Positions 1 through 6,823 of a stretch of 14,980 bases of DNA are shown piece after piece. The notes below the pieces were generated by a model. It did no database searches. It saw nothing but the letters and a program-made list of their open reading frames with translations, and was not told the origin of the DNA. The DNA comes from an uncultured Clostridium sp. GTDB taxonomy: Bacteria; Bacillota; Clostridia; Lachnospirales; Lachnospiraceae. The first letter of the stretch is position 1; each line of letters opens with the position of its first letter. The translations under genes were made by a program, and so were the position numbers. Location: the NCBI GenBank assembly GCA_900551225.1, contig URUZ01000094.1, positions 1 through 14,980 of the forward strand. The letters run 5' to 3'.

Positions 1-1273
1 ATCCCCAGTCTCCCGGCTCTTCCAGTATCTCCACATGCTCCGATATCCGTGCCTCCTCCATCATGGCCTCAGATATGTATATTTCTTCCAGATTCATGGT
101 GTCCCGGATGCGGACGATTCTGGGGTTCTCCCGGTCAATGTAATTGCAGGTGCGCAGGGCAATCTGGAAACAGGACCGGTCGGTATGTGTAAACAGCGGT
201 ATCTTCGGCGTACACAGCACGGTTGAGGTGCAGACATTGGGAAATGTACAGTCCACATCCACTTTGTCCACCAGCCGTTTTGTGGTCACGTCCGCCAGCC
301 CAATGCCATTGCAGTTGCCGTGGGTCTCATCCGTCAGATCCAGCACTGCGATATGCTGGATCTTCCGGTCCCCTTCAATGTATGGAACTGCGAATCTCCC
401 GGTTATGTTGGGGTCCATGCCGTCCCCGCTGATGTCCTTGCCGATTCGGTCCACCACCAGCACATCAATATTGTCAAAGTAGATGCAGCCCAAGCGTTCC
501 TTGGAGCGCGCCAGAAGCTTGGGTTCCTCCTCCCAGATCTCATCCGTCAGCATTCCCTTTATGATGCAGGTCTGGTCAAAGGCATTTTCCACCAGCCCCA
601 CTGCCCCCACAACATTAACATTATCTAACACCACCCGGCCGATCACAGGAAGCATCCGGCCCAGCTCGTAAAAGCCGTTGCGGTGCACTGTCTCCGCACC
701 CTTTTGTTTGCCCATTCCAATAACAGCCATCTTCATGATCCCGCTCTCATATGGTCCCCTGAAAGCTGTGTGGGCCTTCACCCGGCCGCAGAGAAGGATG
801 GCATCCGCCTCATACGCATGGCGGTCCACATACACCGGCATCCCCTCAGGCGTGTTCCCCACCTGAACCACCTCCATTGTGGCTTTGACCGGACATCCCA
901 GATATTCCTCCGTCACATTGTAGCTGGTGAGAATCTCCCTCTGCCCTTCTGCAGTGGCGCCGCCGTGGCTTCCCATGGCCGGGAACACAAAGGGAATCCC
1001 CCCGCATTCCTTCACAAAATCCACGATTGCCTTGGTAATAAGCGCAATATTGGCAACGCCCCTGCTGCCGCAGGTAATTGCTACGCTCATTCCCGGCCCT
1101 ATTCGCTCCCTCAGTTCCCTGCGGTCCAGCTCACGGCGGACCAGCCCGGGAATCTCCTCCCGCGCGATGTGGCTGTGATCCAGCAGCTGTCTGACCTTTG
1201 CCATCCTGGGCAGCTCCACAGTGGCCGCCAGCCCGGTAACCACATTCCCCTCAGCGATTGTCTCAAGTGCCAT
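1..1273 (-). CDS. LarA-superfamily (DUF2088) racemase/epimerase-like protein, 3' end beyond window
   Basis: The frame is open from an ATG at 1273 to the window edge: 424 codons, lacking only its last residues and stop. I place it in the LarA (lactate racemase, DUF2088) superfamily, whose characterised members use a nickel-pincer nucleotide cofactor to racemise or epimerise alpha-hydroxy acids at C2. Visible matches to LarA active-site positions are R71, H103 (in GSHGG), H168 (in KAHTAF), K181 (in IMKMA) and H197 (in TVHRNG). K181 and H197 are 16 apart, as in LarA. A GKDISGDGMD motif lies at 279-288. It follows uxaA by 18 nt with its own GAGAGGGG ribosome binding site, so the two are likely cotranscribed. 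The context points to an aldonate substrate, for example C2 epimerisation before dehydration. No LarB, LarC or LarE cofactor genes are in the window. The family call is firm; the substrate is inference. Confidence 0.8.
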   Translation of the reverse strand, partial: MALETIAEGNVVTGLAATVELPRMAKVRQLLDHSHIAREEIPGLVRRELDRRELRERIGPGMSVAITCGSRGVANIALITKAIVDFVKECGGIPFVFPAMGSHGGATAEGQREILTSYNVTEEYLGCPVKATMEVVQVGNTPEGMPVYVDRHAYEADAILLCGRVKAHTAFRGPYESGIMKMAVIGMGKQKGAETVHRNGFYELGRMLPVIGRVVLDNVNVVGAVGLVENAFDQTCIIKGMLTDEIWEEEPKLLARSKERLGCIYFDNIDVLVVDRIGKDISGDGMDPNITGRFAVPYIEGDRKIQHIAVLDLTDETHGNCNGIGLADVTTKRLVDKVDVDCTFPNVCTSTVLCTPKIPLFTHTDRSCFQIALRTCNYIDRENPRIVRIRDTMNLEEIYISEAMMEEARISEHVEILEEPGDWG

Positions 1274-1291
1274 ATGATAACCCCTCTCTTC

Positions 1292-2788
1292 TTATAGTAA
1301 TACGCCGTTTTTAAAGATCATAATTTCACGGTAATCATTGATTTCATTTTTGGTTCTGCATTTGCCTGAGCAGACGTTTAACAGCAGCTCCCACAGTTCA
1401 TCTGCAGTCTCGGTAAAGGACTTGCCGTCCAGGATAATCCCCGCGTTAAAATCGATCCAACTGCTCTTTCTTCTGGACAGCCGGTCATTGGAGGCCACCT
1501 TTATGGTTGGGATCGCCGTGGCCAATGGATTGCCCCTTCCGGTGGTAAACAGCAGCACCTGGGCGCCTGAGGCCAGAAGATTGGTGATGGATACGCTGTC
1601 ATTTCCCGGCCCTATCATCAGGTTCAGACCCGGCTTGGTGCATTTCTGGCCATAGCGCAGGGTGTCTGTGATAATGGCCTCTCCCCCCTTCTGAATGCAG
1701 CCCAGGGATTTCTCCTCCAGGGTTGTGATTCCGCCCCGCTTGTTTCCCGGGGAGGGGTTCTCATAGATGGGTTGGTCATAGTCCATATAATACTGCTTAA
1801 AGCTGTTGATCAGCTCCACCACCTTGTGAAAGGTTTCATCCGAATCGGCCCGGTTCATCAGCAGCGCCTCCGCGCCGAACATCTCCGGCACCTCGGTCAA
1901 TATCCCGCTGCCGCCCAGATTCACCACCCGGTCCGTAATCCTGCCGCACAGGGGATTGGCAGTGATTCCCGAAAATGCATCCGACCCTCCGCATTTGTAC
2001 GCGATCTTCAGTTCGCTGACAGGCACCTGGCTGCGCCGGTCCCCGGATACCGTCTCTGCGATCTCCTCCACCAGGCGGATGCCCTCCTCCACCTCATCCC
2101 CATCCACATCCTGGGTCACCATGGTCTTTATGCGGCTGTGGTCATAATCTCCAAGGACCGGAAGAAAATGCTGCAGATCGTTGTTTTCGCACCCAAGGCT
2201 CACAAGAAGTACACCGCCTGCATTGGGATGGCGTATGATACTGCACAGGATCTGCTGGGTCGTCTCAAAGTCATCTCCCAGCTGAGAACACCCCGCATTG
2301 TGGGGAAATGCGAAGACGCCGTCACACAGGCCGGCCAGCTTATTGCCGGCTTTCTCAGCAATCTTCCGCACGGTTGTATTGACACAGGAGACGGTGGGTA
2401 TAATCCATATCTCATTTCTTGTTCCCACGCCGCCGTCCTGGCGCCTGTACCCTTCAAAGGTATCCCTGCACACGCAAAGGGGCGGATTATCTTTTTCTGC
2501 CGGAGTGTAGCTGTACTCCAGCAGGCCCTTTAAATTGGTGGCCAGATTGTGGCTGTGAACCCAGGCTCCGCTTTTCACCGGCTGTGTCATATGGCCGATG
2601 GGCACCCCATATTTAATCACTTCCTGACCGCATTCAAAATCCTGCAGAGCGATCTTATGGCCCATTGGTATATTGTCCTGCACAGTGTACGTCCGGCCGC
2701 CGACCGCAGCCTGCGCCCCCTTCATAACCTCGCACAGCGACACCGCCACATTGTCCCTTGGATTAATCTGAATAAAGGTTTCCTTCAT
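1292..2788 (-). CDS. uxaA: UxaA-family altronate dehydratase
   Basis: Sugar-acid dehydratase of 498 aa, close to the 495 aa of E. coli UxaA. UxaA converts D-altronate to 2-dehydro-3-deoxy-D-gluconate in the cytoplasm using a metal centre. Residues 1 to about 95 form the SAF-like N-terminal domain (IPMGHKIAL, then YGVPIGHMTQ, then GAWVHSHNL). Residues about 105-498 are the catalytic domain, with YRRQDGGVGTRN, HNAGCSQLGDD, VSLGCENN, KCGGSDAFSGITANP and SPGNKRGGITTLEEKSLG. The start is preceded by GAGGAATGAGAG. Neither UxaB nor UxaC is present here, and the nearby kinase is DgoK rather than KdgK. The true substrate may therefore be another aldonate that yields 2-dehydro-3-deoxygalactonate; GarD and related paralogues share this fold. 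It has its own promoter at 2838-2867 with an operator-like site between the -35 and -10 boxes. Confidence 0.9.
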   Translation of the reverse strand: MKETFIQINPRDNVAVSLCEVMKGAQAAVGGRTYTVQDNIPMGHKIALQDFECGQEVIKYGVPIGHMTQPVKSGAWVHSHNLATNLKGLLEYSYTPAEKDNPPLCVCRDTFEGYRRQDGGVGTRNEIWIIPTVSCVNTTVRKIAEKAGNKLAGLCDGVFAFPHNAGCSQLGDDFETTQQILCSIIRHPNAGGVLLVSLGCENNDLQHFLPVLGDYDHSRIKTMVTQDVDGDEVEEGIRLVEEIAETVSGDRRSQVPVSELKIAYKCGGSDAFSGITANPLCGRITDRVVNLGGSGILTEVPEMFGAEALLMNRADSDETFHKVVELINSFKQYYMDYDQPIYENPSPGNKRGGITTLEEKSLGCIQKGGEAIITDTLRYGQKCTKPGLNLMIGPGNDSVSITNLLASGAQVLLFTTGRGNPLATAIPTIKVASNDRLSRRKSSWIDFNAGIILDGKSFTETADELWELLLNVCSGKCRTKNEINDYREIMIFKNGVLL

Positions 2789-2837
2789 CTCTCATTCCTC
2801 ATCCCTTTCTTCTATTCATGTAGCTTGATATATTTTT

Positions 2838-2867
2838 AATATACATCTGATATATCTATTGTGTTAA
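2838..2867 (-). promoter_or_regulatory. Predicted uxaA promoter
   Basis: On the minus strand TTAACA (2862-2867, 5/6 to TTGACA) is separated by 18 nt from TATATT (2838-2843, 5/6 to TATAAT). It lies about 50 nt upstream of the uxaA start and just beyond the gntR terminator. The shared operator-like element fills the spacer, the classic position for a repressor. Confidence 0.6.
2845..2862. promoter_or_regulatory. Operator-like element, copy 1 (uxaA)
   Basis: The plus strand reads ATCTGATATATCTATTGT. It matches 17 of 18 bases of a second copy at 3707-3724 in the dgoK promoter region. It contains the perfect palindrome GATATATC and occupies the spacer of the predicted uxaA promoter. The likely ligand is the GntR protein encoded between the two copies; that assignment is inferred from position only. 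Confidence 0.55.
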
Positions 2868-2887
2868 AAAAGAAGGCCTTGGCCTTC
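2866..2887 (-). terminator. Rho-independent terminator of the gntR gene
   Basis: Read on the minus strand, the inverted repeat GAAGGCC/GGCCTTC (2872-2887, short loop) is followed directly by a run of six T residues (2866-2871). It begins 6 nt after the gntR stop codon. It separates gntR transcription from the uxaA promoter. Confidence 0.75.
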
Positions 2888-2892
2888 ATGCA

Positions 2893-3528
2893 TTACGCAT
2901 AGAATTCGAAGGCTTCTTTCTTTGCATTTTGAATGTGGATTCTGACCGAGGCCTCTACCACCATTTCATCCCGCTTCTCAAATGCCGCCAGAATCTCCAG
3001 ATGTTCTTCTATGGACTTATAGTAAGAAGTATTCCGCCTGGAGGTCTGAATGCGGATTCTCTGGTTGTGATCATTGATCACACGGAACAGATCCTGCAGA
3101 AATTCATTGCTGCTGTACTTGATCAGCATATCATGCAGCTCTTTGTCCAGGGCAATATAATATTCCCTGTTATCCCGGCTCTCACAGTTGTCCTTCAGCC
3201 TGAGGAATCCGTCCTTTAACCGTTTAATGTGCTCATCGCTCACATGGCGGCAGGCCAGCTTGGCCAGGTACGGCTCATTTAAAAGTCTTACTTCATAGAC
3301 GGAATTGATCAGGTCCAGCGTAATATCAGATACAATCGTCGCCTTTCTGGAGTAGATCCGCACAAACCCCTCTTTGGCCAGACGCTGGATCGCTTCCCGG
3401 ATGGGCGTCCTGCTGATGTTCAACTCCTTCTGAAAGACGTCCTCAGACAGATCTGAGAGAGGCCTGAGTTCCAGATTGATTATTTTATTTTTGATAATGT
3501 CGTATGCTTCATCTGCTTTACTGTTCAT
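2893..3528 (-). CDS. GntR-family transcriptional regulator, FCD subfamily
   Basis: A 211-aa DNA-binding regulator. Residues about 5-68 form the winged helix-turn-helix, with the recognition region LNISRTPIREAIQRLAKEGFV at 37-56. Residues about 75-205 form an all-helical FCD ligand-binding domain. D128, H132, H176 and H198 fit the FCD metal-site pattern. Members of this group (FadR, UxuR, ExuR, DgoR types) usually repress sugar-acid genes and are released by the sugar acid or its breakdown product. The gene sits between the dehydratase and the divergent kinase/aldolase genes, so it is the probable local regulator. The AGGAG ribosome binding site is 7-8 nt upstream of the ATG. A possible promoter is TTGCAT (3579-3584), 17 nt, TATATA (3556-3561) on the minus strand. 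CAGATGTTATAT within it resembles CAGATGTATAT in the uxaA promoter, which hints at autoregulation. Confidence 0.9.
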   Translation of the reverse strand: MNSKADEAYDIIKNKIINLELRPLSDLSEDVFQKELNISRTPIREAIQRLAKEGFVRIYSRKATIVSDITLDLINSVYEVRLLNEPYLAKLACRHVSDEHIKRLKDGFLRLKDNCESRDNREYYIALDKELHDMLIKYSSNEFLQDLFRVINDHNQRIRIQTSRRNTSYYKSIEEHLEILAAFEKRDEMVVEASVRIHIQNAKKEAFEFYA

Positions 3529-3668
3529 TTGTCAGCTCCTGTGATATTTAACTCATATATAACATCTGTGGGATTTTAATGCAATACTTTTTAGATATTT
3601 TTGTCTTTTTTGGTATAAATCACAAATTTTCTTGTGCATTTTTGTTGACAATACTTTGCAAAAGTCCA

Positions 3669-3696
3669 TTGACATTGTTTTTATATCTGATAAAAT
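3669..3696 (+). promoter_or_regulatory. Predicted dgoK-dgoA promoter
   Basis: TTGACA (3669-3674, perfect) is followed by a 16-nt spacer and TAAAAT (3691-3696, 5/6). It lies 60 nt upstream of the dgoK ATG in an AT-rich divergent intergenic region. A second TTGACA at 3645-3650 has no good -10 box. Confidence 0.65.
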
Positions 3697-3706
3697 AAAT
3701 TTATCT

Positions 3707-3724
3707 ATCTGATATATCTGTTGT
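3707..3724. promoter_or_regulatory. Operator-like element, copy 2 (dgoK)
   Basis: ATCTGATATATCTGTTGT matches the element in the uxaA promoter at 17 of 18 positions. It starts about 10 nt after the predicted -10 box, so a bound repressor would block initiation or early elongation. A partial third copy, ATCTGATA, overlaps the -10 region at 3685-3692. Confidence 0.55.
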
Positions 3725-3756
3725 ATACTTATTGATCATTACTTAGGAGGGTGTGT

Positions 3757-4764
3757 ATGAACCACTATTTAATTACTGTTGACGGAGGTACCACCAATAC
3801 CCGTGCAGCCCTATGGGATTCAAACTGCATGGCTGTCACCACCGCAAAGGCCGAAATTGGCGTGCGCAACACGGCCATTGACGGGGACAATCACCGTTTA
3901 AAGAGGGCTGTAGGGGAACTGATCGGCACGCTGCTGCAGGAAGCCGGGATCTCCTCGGAGCAGATCCGGGGGGTGTACGCCTCCGGCATGATCACCTCCA
4001 ATGTTGGCCTGGCGGAAATCCCACATCTGACTGCGCCGGCTTCTTTGGACGATTTTGCTGCAGGCGTGCATTCTGTTTTAATTCCGGATGTATTTCCGCT
4101 CCCCATTCATTTTATTCCCGGACTTAAGAACATGGCGGATGAGGATGTTTCCCTTGAGAATCTGGAATCCATGGATATCATGAGAGGGGAAGAGACTGAA
4201 GCCCTTGCTCTGCTCTCCCACATTGACAACCAAAACGGCTGCCTTCTGGTTCTTCCCGGCTCCCACACCAAGTTTGTAACCGTGGACCAGCACGGTTACA
4301 TAACAGGCTGCCTCACTACCATGGCCGGAGAGCTGCTGTCAGTTCTTACTGAATACAGCATTGCGGCTGACGCGGTAAAGAGGCAGTTCGTGGCTGAACA
4401 ATGTGATGTGGAATATCTGAAAGCCGGATTCCATGCTGCAGGAAATACGAGCTGTGCAAGAGCCGCATTCCTGGTACGGATCGCCAGCCAGTTTCTGACC
4501 AGGGATCAGAACCAGTGCGCCAGCTTCCTGTTGGGAACCGTATTGCAGAACGATATTGCCGCCATCCGCACCAGCAGGGCACTGGCTTTAAGCCCTAAGA
4601 TGCAGGTTCTGATCGCAGGCAAGGAGCCGCTGCGTTCAGCCATGAAAACGCTGCTGGAAGAGGACAGGTATTTTACAGATATTAAAACATTTGACAATGA
4701 CCGGCGCCGGCCCATGGCCGGTTTCGGAGCATTGCTCATTGCACAAAAACGAGGGAATTTTTAG
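3757..4764 (+). CDS. dgoK: 2-dehydro-3-deoxygalactonokinase (DgoK family)
   Basis: A 335-aa sugar-acid kinase of the DgoK family (ASKHA fold). Known members phosphorylate 2-dehydro-3-deoxy-D-galactonate at O6 with ATP. The N-terminal phosphate-binding motif DGGTTNTRA is at residues 9-17. Further family features are GMITSNVGLAEIPHLTAPAS near 72-91, LPGSHTKFV and GELLSVLTEYSI. I chose the ATG at 3757 because AGGAGG (3745-3750) lies 6 nt before it; the in-frame GTG at 3751 directly abuts the ribosome binding site. It is the first gene of the plus-strand arm, and its stop codon overlaps the ribosome binding site of the aldolase, so translation is probably coupled. Pairing with a UxaA-type dehydratase is unusual, because UxaA normally feeds the gluconate-series kinase KdgK. 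Confidence 0.88.
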   Translation: MNHYLITVDGGTTNTRAALWDSNCMAVTTAKAEIGVRNTAIDGDNHRLKRAVGELIGTLLQEAGISSEQIRGVYASGMITSNVGLAEIPHLTAPASLDDFAAGVHSVLIPDVFPLPIHFIPGLKNMADEDVSLENLESMDIMRGEETEALALLSHIDNQNGCLLVLPGSHTKFVTVDQHGYITGCLTTMAGELLSVLTEYSIAADAVKRQFVAEQCDVEYLKAGFHAAGNTSCARAAFLVRIASQFLTRDQNQCASFLLGTVLQNDIAAIRTSRALALSPKMQVLIAGKEPLRSAMKTLLEEDRYFTDIKTFDNDRRRPMAGFGALLIAQKRGNF

Positions 4765-4774
4765 GAGGGACCAC

Positions 4775-5453
4775 ATGAATACATTGGAATCGATCTACAA
4801 AGGAAAAATCATTGCCATTGTGCGCGGCATACCATGTTCTTCTATTTTAGACACAGCCCGGGCGCTGCTGGATGGCGGCATCCACATGATGGAGGTTACA
4901 TTCGACCAGTCCGGCGCCGAAGGGATTCAGGAGACAGCGGATTCGATCCGCCTTTTATCTGAGAAGCTTCCTGGCGAGATCCTGCTGGGAGCTGGAACAG
5001 TCCTGACACCGGATCAGGTACAGCTGGCCTATGACTGCGGCGCAGGGTACATTATCTCCCCCAACGTAGATGTAGACGTGATTAAAAAGACGAAAGAGCT
5101 GGGAATGGTGTCCATCCCTGGGGCGTTCACACCGTCCGAGATTGTGGAAGCCCACAATGCCGGGGCAGATATTGTGAAGCTATTCCCCGCCGGGCTGCTG
5201 GGAACCGCCTACATAAAGGCTGTGCTGGGTCCCCTGTCCCATATTCCCGTCTCCGCAGTTGGCGGGATTGATGAGAAGAATATCGCCTCATTTTTTGAAG
5301 CCGGCGTCTGCGGCGTGGGGATCGGCGGCAGCGGTCCGGGGAAGATAAGATCAGGGCTTCGCCAATATTTCACCGCGCATTATAAATGCGGCAGACGCTG
5401 GAAAATGTCACTTTGCTTCTGCCGCGTTTATCGCTTTCAATTTAGTGAAATGA
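4775..5453 (+). CDS. 2-dehydro-3-deoxy-6-phosphogluconate/galactonate aldolase, 3' end apparently frameshifted
   Basis: Class I aldolase of the KDPG/KDPGal family, cleaving the phosphorylated keto-acid to pyruvate and glyceraldehyde 3-phosphate. The start at 4775 has AGGAGG 6 nt before it. E40 (in MMEVTF) and the Schiff-base lysine K135 (in DIVKLFPAG) are present. So are GAGTV (72-76), SPNVD (95-99) and the phosphate-binding GGI/GVGIGGS segments (163-165, 180-186). Family members end near residue 205-215. Here the frame loses aldolase character after G194 (5356) and stays open to 5830, antisense to the next gene (351 codons in all). Shifting frame at 5358 gives FANIS.RIINA, a plausible native ending, with a stop at 5451-5453. 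One natural explanation is a 2-bp loss after 5356. The catalytic core is intact, so activity may survive. The end given is the frame-shifted stop. Confidence 0.72.
5388..5425. terminator. Imperfect hairpin between the aldolase and rpn genes
   Basis: GCGGCAGACGC (5388-5398) pairs with GCTTCTGCCGC (5415-5425) with one mismatch around a 16-nt loop. It lies between two convergent genes, so a bidirectional terminator role is likely. The T-runs on both sides are weak (TTTATCG and ATTTATAA). Its right arm, extended to 5431, recurs at 6798-6814. Confidence 0.45.
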
Positions 5454-5464
5454 TGGTCTGCTGC

Positions 5465-6397
5465 CTATTTCTCCCACTGCACATACCAGGATTTCACCAG
5501 CTCCGGCTCTTCTTCACAGATGGCTGCCGCATCCTCATATGGCATTCCCCGCAGATACATGTTGCGGGCGGCGATCTGACGCCCCTCTCGACGGCCTTCC
5601 ACCCGCCCATCTTCTATCATTCCCTTTATCGCTTCACACATGTTGATCTGTCCTCCTTCCGACCGGTATTGTTCTTTTATCTCTTCCAGCTCCCTGGAGC
5701 CGGTCAGGGCTGCTATCACGTCGTAGGCGTCCTCCTCAACTGCCTGGAAGGCCTCCTCATTTTCCCTGGCGAACTGCCGCTCTGCTTCCTTATCCCCAGA
5801 ACGCCTGATGAATCCAAATACCTCACGTAGATCCGTCCTAAAGCGCCAGGCTCCTTCAAATCTGCGCACCTCCAGCACATGGATCTTATAATCATTGATC
5901 AGAGCACTCAGCTCGTCCGGCTGCCTTTTGGGATCCAGCAGATCACACAGCTGCGTGGCTCCGTCCCATGGACGGTTCCCATAGTACAGCACAATGGTCA
6001 CAATCGGAGAGACCCGGTCCGTCCTGGCAAACCGTCCTATATATTCTGCCCCGCGCAGGTCCTTCTTGTGGCGGTGTTTCCTCTGAATACCGCGCAGCTG
6101 CTCATCATATCCGGCTGCGTCCTCCAGCATAACACGTATGGGCATGGCATAGTGAACCTCGTCCTGATTCTCCAGGCCCACCAGCACCACATCCGTGCCC
6201 ATCACCACCCGGCGGACCAGATCCCTGCATTTACGAAAACTGCCCTTTCTGCCTTTTCCGGCCACCGAAGTATCCCTGTCCCGGATATCTGTCCCCTTCA
6301 CTACCTCCCGCCCCTGGTATACGTACCCATTGATCAGGTCCGCATAACGGTTCTCATCACTGAAATACCGGGCCAGCACAACATCCTTTACCCCCAT
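5465..6397 (-). CDS. Rpn-family recombination-promoting nuclease/putative transposase
   Basis: A 310-aa protein of the Rpn (PD-(D/E)XK nuclease, transposase-like) family; RpnA in E. coli is a DNA endonuclease that promotes RecA-independent recombination. Visible family features are the N-terminal FSDENRYADLINGYVYQGR (12-30), the nuclease core VLVGLENQ (71-78) with the E-x-Q form of the active site, then MPIRVMLEDAAGYDEQ (85-100), IVTIVLYYGNRPWDG (132-146) and LCDLLD (150-155). The C-terminal tail has EGRREGR (267-273) and a short helical end typical of the family. AGAGAGG lies 7 nt before the ATG. The gene is convergent with the aldolase and unrelated to its neighbours in function, so it is probably an acquired mobile gene. 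Whether it is active cannot be judged here. Confidence 0.82.
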   Translation of the reverse strand: MGVKDVVLARYFSDENRYADLINGYVYQGREVVKGTDIRDRDTSVAGKGRKGSFRKCRDLVRRVVMGTDVVLVGLENQDEVHYAMPIRVMLEDAAGYDEQLRGIQRKHRHKKDLRGAEYIGRFARTDRVSPIVTIVLYYGNRPWDGATQLCDLLDPKRQPDELSALINDYKIHVLEVRRFEGAWRFRTDLREVFGFIRRSGDKEAERQFARENEEAFQAVEEDAYDVIAALTGSRELEEIKEQYRSEGGQINMCEAIKGMIEDGRVEGRREGRQIAARNMYLRGMPYEDAAAICEEEPELVKSWYVQWEK

Positions 6398-6462
6398 GCT
6401 CTACCTCTCTTTCCCATTTAATCGGAGAAGAAAGGCAGCGTGCCGATAAGGTCTATAAGCAT

Positions 6463-6491
6463 ATTATATCGGCCTTTTCTATGAAATGCAA
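6463..6491 (-). promoter_or_regulatory. Predicted rpn promoter
   Basis: On the minus strand TTGCAT (6486-6491, 5/6) is 17 nt from a perfect TATAAT (6463-6468). It lies 66 nt upstream of the rpn start codon. The inverted repeat GCCGATA (6442-6448)/TATCGGC (6467-6473) overlaps the -10 box and the predicted transcription start. Confidence 0.65.
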
Positions 6492-6765
6492 GCGCGCGCA
6501 TCTTCTTCTCCATCCTTTAAAACCGTTGTGAATTGTCGGCGAAATGCCGGATATGGGAGATTGTCTCCCCAGAACGATGAGGCGCACGCTTAGCGAGCGA
6601 TTCACCGCGTATCATAAAACAGCGGCTGAAGCGCTGTCCGTATGATCAGAATACCACACTTCTTCACGCAGCACAAGGATAATTTATAAATGCCAAACCG
6701 GCCGCCAGCAAAAAAGTTACGGTCCACTTCCCAGCCGGAAAGCGGCAGTGCAGTGAACAGCAACC

Positions 6766-6805
6766 AAAAAACAGCAGAAGCCGGGGATACCCCCTTCGCT
6801 TCTGC
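6766..6805 (-). terminator. Rho-independent terminator of the GTPase pair
   Basis: On the minus strand GCAGAAGC (6798-6805) pairs with GCTTCTGC (6774-6781), with an inner GGGG/CCCC stem closing a short loop. It is followed within 2 nt by six T residues (6766-6771). It lies 18 nt after the stop of the preceding minus-strand gene. Confidence 0.85.
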
Positions 6806-6823
6806 CGCATTTATATAATCATT

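Larger units (their letters stand above)
6398..6823. other. Gene-free stretch with several small inverted repeats
   Basis: No convincing gene is seen in these 426 nt. The left end holds the rpn promoter and the right end holds the terminator of the GTPase gene. Between them are hairpin-capable segments: GGC/GCC around GAAAT near 6539-6549, GGGAGA/TCTCCC with a 3-nt loop near 6555-6569, and ACAGCG/CGCTGT with a 7-nt loop, itself flanked by ATCAT and ATGAT, at about 6612-6648. They may be remnants of a repeat element or a small structured RNA. I cannot assign them to a known family. Confidence 0.4.

Noticed and set aside
1772..2533. 253-aa plus-strand ORF
   Set aside because: Antisense to uxaA, which has strong family motifs throughout; no supporting start signal.
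5454..5830. C-terminal extension of the aldolase frame
   Set aside because: No aldolase-like residues; it is antisense to the Rpn gene, which has clear family motifs and a good promoter.
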